Notes under the pieces: generated by a model
Seen by the model: the letters and a program-made list of their open reading frames with translations, nothing else
Told to the model about the DNA's origin: nothing
Databases searched by the model: none
From: Halisarca cf. caerulea
Taxonomy: Eukaryota > Porifera > Demospongiae > Chondrillida > Halisarcidae
Direction: 5' to 3'
Length of the DNA: 64,000 nt
Assembly (NCBI GenBank): GCA_963170055.1
Contig: CAUJGJ010000012.1
Location: forward strand, 235,839 to 299,838
Shown: positions 33,884 to 45,800 of the stretch, piece by piece
Layout of the letters: each line of letters starts with the position of its first letter
Numbering within the stretch: position 1 is the stretch's first letter
Made by a program: the position numbers and the translations under genes

Positions 33884-36800
33884 CTATTAACAGAAGCTGA
33901 GATGGTGGCGAAACATGCCATGTATAGTACCTTTTTAGAATACACATTTTGCAGTGCAAAGAAGAGTGTGGATGTGAGAGCTGCTAACATCCCTATGACA
34001 TCAAACTGCAGTTCTGTGACAGTAGCAATTATCACACCTACTGCAATGGGGATTAGGGAGATACACATCTGGACAACCAGAAGAGAAAAGTGTAGATAAG
34101 CGACAAATCTGCAAAGAACTTCACACACATTACAGACATAAAATTGAAATGCATAAAAAACAAATACATGTATGGTACAGCAAGTACAATCATGCATGAC
34201 AAATGCACACTGTGTGCACAGATATACGTACGTACAGACGCACACACAGCACCTGTACACAAGTGCATACGTATGTACGTACGTACATACGTATATGTGC
34301 CATACAAATTATGCATACATACAGTATGTACATACGTACATTTCACCATACATACCATACATACAGATGTACGCACATATGACGTACCACACACACGCAC
34401 ATCACACTGTATATACCATACATAAGTATGTCCGTACATGCGTATCTTGCACACAGTATGATATGTAGAACAAACGTACATACGTAAATGTCACCATACA
34501 AAACATACATACATACGTACGTATCATACATTCTGTACATGGCATGCATACTACCTTATATACACGCAGTACAATACTGTACATACATACATACATACAA
34601 CGTTAGAAATAAGGTGCAAATGGAGGTTGGACAATGTCCTACCATTATCATTTTGGGTCAGACAATTTTCAGCTTTGCTTGGACATATTTTGAAGTACGT
34701 ACACATGTGCCACAGCTACGTACGTACTGCAGCAGATGCACATCAACAAACATTGAAAGCATAAGTAGACATTCTCACTTCAAATAACTTGGTAACATCA
34801 CCATGTGCATATAAATTGAGATGTTAGACAGTGCTCAGCCAAATGTCTGACCCAAACTTTATTGGGTTGGACCAAATGCCAATATGGTTGGACAATGTCT
34901 GAATTCCCTACCACTATTTCTAACTGTATACAGTAGAACCTCGCAATAAGACCACCCCGGAAATAAGACCACCTCAGAATTAAGACCACTTTGTTGCAGT
35001 CCGGAATTTCTCCTATAGTTTTACATGGAAATTAGTTTCAGAATAAAGACCACATTTTTTCTTCTGGATGTCAAAACCTCACAATTAAGACCACTTATTT
35101 GTGGATACTGCTGTTTTCTGTGGACATTAGGCTCTGAAATGACGACATCAGTAGAAAGAGATGGTAAACTTGGGGTCACTTTTTAACATTGTAATGGAGT
35201 AGCAATAAAAGAGGTGTGATGGTACAATTTATCTACAGTTTTATTGCCTTATGTGGATCCTGTGTCTATAGAATGACTTCTGGATGTGCCATGCTATTCT
35301 AGGCGGTACTTACAGAAATAAGACCACCTCAAAATTAAGACCACTTACAACGGTCCCAAGGGTGGTCGTATTTGTGAGGTTCTACTGTACGTATCTACAT
35401 AAATATTACTACAATGTATACATACGTGCGTACATATCATACAGTATGTACATGTACAACTATGGCAACTGTGCATCATGTTTGTGCAGTATAATCACTG
35501 ACTTTTAGAGTTGGTCTTTCTTTGAGTATTACAACTGACAAACTGACGGCAAAAATTGGGAGTAAAGCCTGAGGGAGAGACGGAGAGCAAGGGCAACAAT
35601 ACTACTTGACATGAACAGCAGTACCTGCTGTGAGGTAACACATTCAAGGACCAGTGAGAGATGGTCTTCAAAAAGGGGTGGTCTTAACTCAGGGGGCATC
35701 CAATACGGGGTATATTTACATTTGCAACCACCAAAGCTGGTCTTACAAGGGGGGTGGTCTCTCAAACGGGATACTATTACATTGTGCATTGTGTGGTCTG
35801 ACAGACAACCACATTCATGCAATATGACAATGGTCACATCTATCGGAGGTATATGTATGTGTAGGTACGTATGTAGGTAGATACAAGCAGTGGTATGTAC
35901 TTACTGCACATACTGCATACATACTGCATACATAGCAATGCTTCAGCAAAACTGTGCAACAAAGAGGATATGCCTATAAATTGACAAACTCCTGATTGAA
36001 AAACCTACGCATGCACTGTGACACACGTGACAGGCAAAAGAAGACCACCAGCTACGTATGTACTTATACTAGTGTAGCATATCATGTATGCTATACTTAC
36101 ATAATTTCAACAGAGGTACCATGAATATGTATACAGTGTATACATATTCATTCATGTATACACATACATATACGTATGTACTGAACAATAGTGCGTACGT
36201 ACATACATACATACGTACGTACCTTAACTAAATGTTGCAGAAGCGATAAAGGCCATGCACAGTAGGAAATCAAGAGAGAAAATAACGAAAGAAAACATTC
36301 ACAAAGATTAGACAATGCATGTATGCTGAAATAAACAATGGTAAGTGGTCTGCTAGGTATACATATACGTATGTACATACATACATATATTATGTTCATT
36401 GCAACACCAATATACGTGTAAATGCAGTCTACAAATAATTATGCAAGCGACTATCAACCTTGTTAAGAAGAACACCTTTAAGACATATTTCTGTATAGTA
36501 CGAACTACTGCTGAGGTGTGCTCAATTTGCTGTAGTACTGCAGATGTATGCCGTATCATTCTGATAAGAATTTCTGATGACAAATAATTTTATGGGGTAA
36601 CCTAAAACTTGTGCTAACGAGGTTCAACTGTACCACTAGTCATGTATACAAAGTTGCAGAAGGAAGGGTGACACAAGTTTAGTCTGGAAGTTTAAAGTCA
36701 CCAGCAAGGTCACTTAGGCATTCATTTCACCAGGTGTCCCGCTCTGTGTGAGAAGCTCTGGCATAAGCAAGCATACGGGGAGAGGGATGGTATAAGCCAT

Positions 36801-37979
36801 GATGGCTAAGATCAATGGGGCAAGAGACGCAGAGTGATCAATGAACCCCATCCCATAAACAAAAGGTCTGCATACCTGAAGGTCTCAAGGAGGAATTGCT
36901 CATTAGGAAACATAAATATGGCAGTATGTGTACACATACCATGAATGGCACAAGGTATATGCAGGTATGCAAGTACGTATGAAATTTCAGGATTTCGTGT
37001 ATTTTTAGTCAATCAACTGAATAGCTGTAGCTAGTTGTATCACTATAATCTACATCTATTCTAGTCCATTTTACTACAAGCAACTGACTGAAAAGTATTA
37101 TAAAAGTTTCTGGAATTACCAGCTTCCTGGAGTTGCCTGCGTGATGGATCTTGATCAGGAAACTGCAGCAGTCGTACAATGGCACGGCGGGACAAGTGGG
37201 TGCACAAACAGAACAACCTATATGCATGCACTATGCACTGGGTTCTACCAAATGTATAGTAATCTGAGTCTTTCCAATCCAACCATCTCACGAGGTACAG
37301 TCACCATACTTACCTAAGTATGGTAAGAGTCACTCTGCAATCCAACAACCTCCTAATCCGACACATTTAGTGTCCGATTTGAGAGATTTCACAGTAAGTA
37401 TGTAGGTATGTATATGCAGGCAATATTAAAATGAGAAATTGAAAGGGTGACATGATACATAAGTTCTTTGTATAAGGGCCCTCTGCCCCTACATACATAA
37501 GCCCTGGCTCAAGGCACCTCTATTTTAGAATAGATGGAGTATCTATGATTGTAGTAATTTTCACCAATATTACACTACAGCACACAAACGCCATGTAGGA
37601 TAAAACCATTGGCCAACACTAGATACTCCAAAAGTCACACACAATACTACTCACCAGTATGAGCATACGATACAGGGACTTTCCACAAACTGACATGAGA
37701 CGATACGGACGCTAAAATTTTTCCAGCAGCTAAAGGAATGATTCTCCACATCATAAATTTTTTGGATAAAAAGGGAACGGGTTGTACTCCGAAGTAAGAG
37801 AGACTGGGGTATAAACATATTACTGCCACTATCAGGTGAGCTACAGACAAAGTTGTGGGATATGGCAACTCCTTCAACACCGTCTTACTGAAAACGCTGC
37901 TGATGGAGCCAAAGGTATAATAAAGAATACACCAGAAAACTACTTTGAAGATCTTCACCACAAGGGGACGGTTTGCCAT
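31857..37979 (-). CDS. SLC35E1: SLC35E1-like solute carrier (triose-phosphate translocator family)
   Basis: Exons in transcript order: 37979-37655, 35568-35503, 34068-33931, 33645-33520, 33065-32826 and 32015-31857 (stop TAG 31859-31857). The protein begins [20 protein letters not shown] and is a roughly ten-helix membrane protein. [62 protein letters not shown] and [20 protein letters not shown] motifs are typical of the TPT/DMT fold of SLC35E1. About 350 aa is normal for the family. It probably sits in Golgi/ER membranes; the substrate is not established. Exons 2-6 are all phase 0, but exon 1 ends with one extra base, so two bases (mod 3) are missing exactly where family members read HTVKA: a 5-bp microexon or an assembly error. 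The hydrophilic tail ends [11 protein letters not shown]. Confidence 0.85.
33813..33879. repeat. (CA)n microsatellite in an intron of the SLC35E1-like gene
   Basis: A pure CA tract about 50 bp 5' (on +) of exon 3's donor side; apparent Cys-Val frames through it are artefacts. Confidence 0.95.
34200..34610. repeat. Degenerate (ACGT/ACAT)n-rich tract
   Basis: Interspersed ACGTACGTACATACGT and CATACATAC repeats of low complexity within intron 2. A similar patch is at 36180-36225. Confidence 0.6.
34929..35389. mobile_element. Full-length pogo-like MITE (about 460 bp)
   Basis: TA-CAGTAGAACCTCGCAATAAG ACCACC at the left; GTATTTGTGAGGTTCTACTG-TA at the right. AATAAGACCAC and AATTAAGACCAC are repeated six or more times internally. 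A fragment with GGTGGTCTTA motifs lies at 35650-35780. It sits in intron 2 of the SLC35E1-like gene. Confidence 0.8.
36456..36632. mobile_element. Uninterrupted relative of the split MITE
   Basis: CAACCTTGTTAAGAAGAACACC ... GCTAACGAGGTTCAACTGTA, about 177 bp. It aligns with both halves of 23607-24278 and lacks the insertion. Confidence 0.75.
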
Positions 37980-38236
37980 TTTGTAATTGGCAGGATTCGT
38001 ACTCCTCTGGGAAGGTCATGCAGCTTCAGGCCGTGAAGGAAACACACACGCTCGGGCTGAACTGTATCCGCTTGGCGGAATATCGCTCGGAAATTAACGA
38101 CCACCGTTCTCGATCCCCGTTCCAACTTCAAATCTCAAGCTCACATTTGCGGGGATGTCCCTATTACCCATGTGACGAACGTTGATTGGATTATAGTCAC
38201 GAGTGCTTTTGCTCGACCCTGAGCCTAGGATTACTC
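37980..38236. promoter_or_regulatory. Presumed bidirectional promoter
   Basis: 257 bp separate the start codons of the divergent SLC35E1-like and hydrolase genes. The interval is richer in GC than its surroundings (CCGCTTGGCGGAATATCGCT, CGATCCCCGTTCC). No TATA box is obvious. Promoter function is inferred from geometry. Confidence 0.55.
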
Positions 38237-40082
38237 ATGGCTTCTTTCCTACGTCTTGTGTTTATTTCTGCAGTGTCTGCTGTGATTTATGCTAAACACG
38301 GATCTACTAGCTGTCGAGATCCGAGAAATCTTGCGGGATGTCCATTGGAATTTTCGTTCTTCAAACCGACCACTCCAGAAGATGCTGCCATTACCAGTTC
38401 TGTCCTCACCCACGCTGTAGCCGAGTTGGACGACAGTGACATGCACTGGGAGCATCAAGTCATCGTTGACGAGTGCCAAATACTGACCATAACCATTATT
38501 CACTACAACTCAGACATTGTAGTGTCCGCTAAGGATCCTACAGGTAAAACTATCACCCCAGGTCTAGATGTACAAGAGGGATTCGGGATAAACACAGGAG
38601 AGATGTATCCAAGTAGATCTATCGCGTTCCAGTCTCCCAAAAGTGGAATGTGGACTGTTGTACTGGACTTGAACTCAGCATCTTTTGGAAGAGTGAATGC
38701 ATACGTCATTGCATCAGTGTATTTGGCCAAGTCACAGATTTGGGGTACAGTGGAAAGTGAAAGCTTACTTGTTGGCAGCACGGTGGGACTGATGGCAAAG
38801 ATGGAACCCAATCCTCTTCTTACCAATACATCCGGTTCACTTTCGTTCAAAAATGCCATAAAAGAAGCTGAACTGACTGTTTCTATGCCTGGTGGTACCA
38901 CAGTGCGAGAGCCTATGAAGGAATCCATGGCCAGTAATAATATCAATGACCACATGTACAAGGGTCAATTGTACGCTTCTAAGCCAGGTGTGTATAATGC
39001 CAGAATTGACTTTGAAGGTGTACACAGTGATACAGGAGAGCCCTTCCAGCGATCCTTGTTCTATCTATTCCAAGTGGTTGAGCCTGCAATAAAGTTGGCA
39101 AATGAACCTTCCCTAGCTGAGATGCATAGCTTTGACGTTATTGAAATGGATCTGATATACATAAATGTACCTGTAGAATGGGATGAAAGTAGTGAAACTG
39201 TTTTCCGAGGTTTCACTCAAGTCTGGGGCACTTCAGACAGTGGAGAGATAGTCCCCGTGGCATGGCTTAGCGGGCTTATGTCGATTGAATCTTCCAACCG
39301 GTTCAATTCCACTCAATACCACCTTAGCTTTGAGTTGCATGCAAGTTGGCTTGATATAGCCAAAGCAAGTTATCCTCTCTATTTAAGAGAAACCAATTTC
39401 GACGACATAAAAGCCTTTGTTACTCTCACATCTGCTGACTCACTCAAAGTATCGACAAATGACAGAAACCTGATTGGGAGAAAGTGGAGGCCTCATAAGC
39501 CAGATGATATCACCTATGAAATGAAGAATGGATACAGCCCGTGTCACTATCTGAGTCAAAACTCTTCTCAGGAACAGGGCACACTAGTACTTGTGCATGG
39601 TTACTGTGCTAAGGAGACACCATTTGATCTTGATGAGTTTACTGACTATGCTGTGCTAGAAGACTTCAATAAGAATCGACTTAACGATGAGTTTGCACAA
39701 GCTATATTTGATTTTGTTGAACAGCAGGGCATCACGAAGTATAGCCTTGTTTCTCATTCACAAGGAGGATTTGGTTCATTGCACTTGTACACTTACTACC
39801 ACTCTGGAGTGGATAATACGGTATGTATGTACGTATGTGGTGCATTTCTACTGTGTTGTGTATCTCTCAGTTCTTTCTTTGCATGACCAGTTTTTGCCTC
39901 TTATTCTTTTGTACGTATGTATTAGGTGAAAGGTGGCCAAAGGCCTCCTTTCCCCCTATTTCACCGTGTGGGTACGTATATTTCCCTTATATCAAGTGTA
40001 TACGTAGTTGTTACATGGAGTGTAGTTCTTTTGTGTGTACAGTGCTTTAAACTCCTTGATTGCATGTACACACGCACACACG

Positions 40083-40170
<88 letters not shown>

Positions 40171-41866
40171 CACACACACATTTATCCAATTGTACGTGGT
40201 TTCAATATATTGTGGCAGCCATAAAGCGATGACTTTGAGTTTCTTTTCCAGGAGGGAATTGCTGAACAAAGGAGTGTGAATAAAAAAGCTGTATTGTAGT
40301 TCACCCTCGTTTGTAAACTTTTGATGGCACCTTGAAGGGAAGAACGAGCCTATTTCCAAAATCCTTAATTTCATAAGCAATTGGAAAGAAACCCCTTCGA
40401 GGTCACCTTCCAAAAACACTGGAAACTTTGGTGGAAGAATGTTGAGAATTCCTTACACAGCTTCGTGGATTAATGCAAACAAACAATTGCGCTACCCCCA
40501 TTGTAATAAGATGCACATACCTACGCAGGAGTACCCTTTTGGCATAGAAAGTACAGGTTCAAGTTACTGTATGGTATTTTGTGCAACACAATAAGCATGA
40601 TATTGGGCATTCAACGATATATGGAATGGTTGGCAGTTTTATTTGATATGAAAATTTCAGTACAGTGTTATGTTTATGCTGTAGGGAAGTGGACGCAAGT
40701 TACAGAGCATTGGGACACCATACCATGGTTCAGCTGTTGCAGGAACCTTGGCTGACATTGGCAACATCTTTGGCTTATTATGTGGGTCCAATGATGACCT
40801 CACATATGATGGAGCTGAGCGTTGGTTGGGCGAGATTCCTCCTGACAAACAGAATGAAGTTTACTACTACACAACTCAAGTTAGTGATGTTATGTAGATT
40901 CATTACACATCCGCTCATTATTGCTTGCCACACATTTTGAGTTGTTGTGGTCACCTGCTGGTTGTGTTTCTCGGACAAGCTCTTCACACATACTTGTGGT
41001 GTATTTGATGATGTCAGAACTAACTCTTACCTTTTGTGTGGGCACCAGTGCCACATTCAGGAGAGGGAGCCATTCAGGATTGCTGCATACTGCCCCTCCC
41101 CCCTAGAATTCAGGATTGCTGCTGTCCCTCCCCCTAGACTTCAGATTTGTTGTTGCCCGACCCCCTAGACTTCTTAGCAAAGTCTGAGGTTTCCTGAAAG
41201 GCAGAATTTAAGGGGAAATGGTGAAAACAAACTTTAGTGCTATAGTTTTGCGAAAATTCTGTTGAACCTGCATTCTGTTAATCCCAGGACCTCAATTACG
41301 TACTTTACGTCAAAGATGCAAGAGGTATCCGCGCATTTCAAATATGATTGCCATGATCTTGAAAACCAAACTACTATCCACTGTCAGGGATGCTAGTGAT
41401 TCCTTTGTGTATGAGGGACAGATGGGGGCTTTTGGCTCCTACCCCTTGTGATGAGCCCCCCCATGGAGCTTTGTTGCATAGCATACGTACCTGGATAACT
41501 AGAGCATGGATCTACATAGTAGCTATTTTGACCCCCACCCTCTCCCAAAAAATTGAGTCATGGTTTGCTGGCCCCTCTTATTCCTGTATACATCCCTGTG
41601 TGCAGTAGTCACTCTTATTAATACTATTTGTCCTCTACTTGTAGTATGGTGATGGAGGATTGTTTGGTAGCTACTGCATATGGGGAGCTGGAGCATTACT
41701 TGGACATCCTAATGATGGCCTTGTAACCATTTCAAAGACTGATCTTCCTGAAGGACACCTTGTCAATCATTTTGTGGGTGAGTGCCACTCTGTGGGCATG
41801 CACTACGATCCACAGTGCAAGAACAAGGAGCGCAACACTGAAATCAATAGTTTGGCTGCTAGGTAG
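38237..41866 (+). CDS. Secreted alpha/beta-hydrolase (lipase-like), 3 exons, 666 aa
   Basis: Exons 38237-39820, 40685-40879 and 41645-41866 (TAG 41864-41866); all junctions are phase 0 and sum to 2001 nt. The start MASFLRLVFISAVSAVIYA gives a clean signal peptide. Residues 25-440 form a beta-rich extracellular region of unknown family with an N-terminal Cys cluster (SCRDPRNLAGC). The C-terminal third is an alpha/beta-hydrolase: oxyanion-type LVLVHGYC (His about 454), nucleophile SHSQGG (Ser508), then IGTPYHGSAVAG. Exon 3 supplies a plausible acid in HPNDGLV (Asp617) and a His in GECHSVGM (His641). N-glycosylation sequons (NTS, NST, NSS) support secretion. The substrate is unknown; a lipase or esterase is likely. 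Confidence 0.85.
39821..40684 (+). other. Intron 1 of the hydrolase gene with (CA)n tract
   Basis: Contains a CA microsatellite at about 40071-40180 and otherwise no recognisable feature. Confidence 0.7.
41069..41172. repeat. About 31-36 bp minisatellite, three copies
   Basis: Three tandem units of (A/C)TTCAG(G/A)(A/T)TTG(C/T)TG... followed by CCC(T/G)(A/C)CCCCCTAGA in intron 2 of the hydrolase gene. Confidence 0.6.
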
Positions 41867-42825
41867 GATGGTCTGCTCATGATTGTATATATCCGAGGGC
41901 CTGTTGACACTGGTGTGAACTTTGCTGTGTTATGTTTGTACATTCCTTTTTGTATTTCATTATTGCAATCTTTTTTGTTTTGGTACCCTACTGTTAGTAT
42001 TATTGAACTATTAAGTGGCTTTTGTTTATGAAAAAAACATGATATGAAAACAATGTGTATGATATATGCATGCCTTTGGCTGCCTTTTTACCTAGTGGGT
42101 ATTAAGGATGTATGCGTGTATGTGTGTGTGGGTAGGTGCATATGCATGCATGTGTATCATGCTACACTTGTAATTCCAGTTGCTGGAGTATCTATGTTCA
42201 TACTTGTTAATTTCCAGGTCATCTTAAATACACAGGGGTGGAGGCACAGAGGGAGGGATTGTCCATTCATAATAGAGCCCCCCCCCCCCCCCCCCCCCCC
42301 CACCCACACACACACACACCTACTTGCACACACGTTAACGTTATGGGAGCTGCCGCTGCCCCTGAAGAATATAGTTATGGGAACCACATAATTGGACCAG
42401 TGACCACACATTCATGTGCAGTGCAGGCGACCAGTGACCGCACATTCATGTACAGTGCAGGCGACCAGTGACCGCACATTCATGTACAGTGCAGGTGACC
42501 AGTGACCACACATTCATGTGCAGTGCAGGCGACCAGTGACCGCACATTCATGTACAGTGCAGGCGACCAGTGACCACACATTCATGTGCAGTGCAGGCGA
42601 CCAGTGACCGCACATTCATGTACAGTGCAGGCTATACAGGAACTAATATGCAAATAATGACAAGACAAAACAAGCAAGAGAAAGTATACATGTTATTGTG
42701 CCTCTTATCTTACAGCTGCCGGAAGTGACGTTAATTTCGTTCTCGCTAGTTTCCGTTGGGTCGAGTGGTGCGTGCATGACAGTCTCTCGTTTTAGGGTCT
42801 GGCAAAGCATAGACAGAGTGAGACA
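41867..42825. other. Intergenic region with poly-C and minisatellite
   Basis: Between the hydrolase stop and the start of the cadherin/NIDO gene. It holds a C-run at about 42278-42301 and the 34-bp minisatellite. The last 100 bp (TTTCGTTCTCGCTAGTTTCC, GGTCGAGTGGTGCG) are probably promoter or 5' UTR. Confidence 0.5.
42396..42632. repeat. 34-bp minisatellite, seven copies
   Basis: The unit is ACCAGTGACCGCACATTCAT GTACAGTGCAGGCG. Two variants (GACCACACATTCATGTGC and GACCGCACATTCATGTAC) run in an order that suggests a dimeric higher-order unit. It lies about 200 bp upstream of the next gene's start codon. Confidence 0.9.
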
Positions 42826-42898
42826 ATGCAGAGTGTCATGGATTCGCTAAAGTTGCTCGCTATCCTTACGTGGATTCTTCTTCAAACGGGTGCTACAG
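42826..42898 (+). CDS. Exon 1: signal peptide
   Basis: MQSVMDSLKLLAILTWILLQ followed by TGATG. A short n-region and hydrophobic core then a small-residue cleavage site. This start is chosen because it is the first ATG giving a signal peptide and the donor (ACAG|GTATGC) follows in phase 1. Confidence 0.85.
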
Positions 42899-45800
42899 GT
42901 ATGCGTACTGTAGTTGCTGAACCCGTCATTTGTTGGGTTTCGCATGTATTGTCTGTGTTTATTAGGTAGTGTGTTTCGGAGATGGTGCTACCACGTTGGA
43001 AGCAGAGACACGTATTCAGTAGATCTAACTTTCTGTTGATGGACCTTTTGCCTAGATTTTTCGCGCTCACTTTGGGTGCTTGGAATACAAGTAAGGTATT
43101 GAGGGTCTATGGGTAGACTCGGTCGCGAATAGGATCAAATGTAAAATCGGACAACGTTACTGCAACATACAGTCAAACCTCATTAGTGAGTACACCTGTG
43201 GACCCTCCAAATTGCTACTCACTTGCTAACCACATAGATTAGTATTATGGGTTATAAGCTGGGGTATCATATCCTTGTACTTCCTAACCAGGTATTACTC
43301 ATAAACAGTGTTCTTACTAACGAGGTTCTACTGTATGTTGCCGTAGCTATGATATAATACTCTAGATTTTGTAAGCACAATAATTATTGTTTATTTGCAG
43401 GAACTTATATATGGGACTCATGACAGAGTGTGATCCCATAGCACTGAATCATACAAGCTTTATGAAGCTCATGAAGTAGCAAACAAAAATACACAGATAT
43501 ACATTACTTTGTCATGTGTAAAACCTAGCATACCACATACTATGGATACAAGACAATTATTTTTGATAGCTTGAAGAAGTAGGGTTTCTACCAGACAATG
43601 ATTGTGATGATAGTGGATGGATTGTTGACTAAGTTGAAATCGACAGAATACAGGTGCAAGTGATGTTCTCTGTTGAATATACACTATATAACTACATGCT
43701 CTCTGTTGAAGTCAATATGCATTTAATAAATGGATATTGACTTCAACAAAGAACAATTGAATTCTGTATGTACCAGGACTAAATCATGATGTGCACTCAA
43801 ATTATTTAATTTTTAATTGTGTTTTTGTTGTTGATTATACCGCAAATGATATCTTGAGTATATTGCTTTTTAATAATATCATAGAGGCTCATTGCTCATT
43901 TTTGTTGTGAAGATTTCTGTGGAAGATTTTTATTGAAGATTTTCTGTGCTACGTGTTTTGCTCAAGATTATTTTTGACTAACATATTGCTTTTTGCCAAA
44001 AAACGACTCACAGGACTGGAAATGGGTGTGAAAAGGCCAAAAATTCCCCTCTTAGACCCCCATTATATTTCCCATTTTCTAGATCCACCATTGTTTATAG
44101 AGCAATATAGCTGGCAAGTAGATGGGCTGCATTTTACAGAAAACTGTGATGGGGTATTCTCCCTCCTTTTGTGGCAATTCATTTTCATTCCTCCAAGCTA
44201 GACATGTGGCCTCTCCCTCCCAAAAGCAGCTCTGCAAGTGTGCATGAAAATTATTGTGCAAATTGCACAATTAACCTACAAACTGTAAAAATATGGTCTG
44301 TGTCGATGTTCTTTAAATTTATAGTGATCAAGGGAGGGGGGCAATTACACAGCATAGTGATGTAGGGGAGGAGATACGTGCGTGTGTAATATTGTGGAGA
44401 ATTATAGCTACTAAGGGGTCTGGGAACTTGCCCCTCCCCCCTGGATAATTCAGTTTTAGGCTTCATAAGGTGGTCTCTTGGACCATTTTAGACCACTTTT
44501 AGCAGATTTGTAACTTCAAAGATTACTGTTGCAGTTGTGCATGTGTGTTACAGAATAAAGGATTGTGGCAACTGGATCATGAGGGGGGTTAATTCCCCTT
44601 TGTCCCCTACTTCCCCTAGAAGAAACCCCAAGTGTAGTAAAAATCTACCCCAGGGGATTTAATCCTGACTTGTGGCCACAATATCACCATTCACATGCAT
44701 CCTGCAAGAATCAGTTGTTAGTAAAAGAAAGCAGTGATAGCACTTGAGATCACTTTGCTATGTGTGTAAGCATTATTGTCCCACAGTTTCAAGGGGCAAC
44801 TGCCACAAGCCCTGCATAGTCTACTGTCTACAGTCTTTGACTGTGCATGTCCATTCTGTTCTGTGACAGTTTTAATACAGTATACCTACTATACCTATGG
44901 TTATCTTTTGTGGCAGTCACTGGTCAAACAGATATAGCTACATTGTCTGCTGAGGTGACCCCTTCTAATGGAGTGCAGTCAACGGTGGGAGAAGTGTCCA
45001 GTATTGTTGAAAGTGTGAGCACATCAAGCAGAAGTCTTTCAGTTGGATCAGTGTCTGCTGAGATGACCAGATTTGAGGAGGTGCAGTCATCATCTGCTAA
45101 CTCCCAATCGCCTTCAATGACACCTAACCCAACTGTGACAGGTAAATGGTAAATTAAAATTTATTTTTAAGTATAACTTGTAAGTATTGCAAGTGCAGTG
45201 GAAACTTGTTATAAAGTAATCCCTTAAGTGGATTTCTGTATATTATAGTGAATAAAGTCATGTGACCCATTCAATGTTCTACTATGAAAGTGTAACTGAT
45301 GACAATATATTGAATGTCTGATATAATGAAGACTTTTCCGTATCCCCTGGGATTTGGTATAATGAATTTGCCACTGCATGCCTAGCTACGTATGTATGTA
45401 TGTTTGTGTACATAATATTATGTGGATGCTTGGTACTTGTTTGCATGCTTCTGTTCACCTTTGTACTTTATGTACTTGCTCAAGTTGTGTCAGTGGGGAA
45501 ATGGGATTGTTACTAGGAAAATAACAGGAAATTTAAGGGCTGGGAGGCCAAATAGGGACTGTGAAAGTAGAGAAGGTAGAGTAACTGCAACATTTGATGA
45601 TGGCATGACTATCTGACCATATTTTTAACTGCACTAGCCAGTTGAGTTCCTGTTCATATGTATGTACAAGTGTCGATGGGTTCACCGTGGATTCAATCCA
45701 TCGACTCAAGATCTGAGTGTGGGAGAGTATAACAAAGTACCCTACCCACATAGAAACCATGAGCCTTTGGAGAATATAGGATCAGTATGTTTTGATTTGC

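Noticed and set aside
34053..34481. Cys/Tyr/Thr-rich minus-strand frame
   Set aside because: It derives from ACGT/ACAT low-complexity sequence in the SLC35E1-like intron; only 34068-33931 is a real exon in that area.
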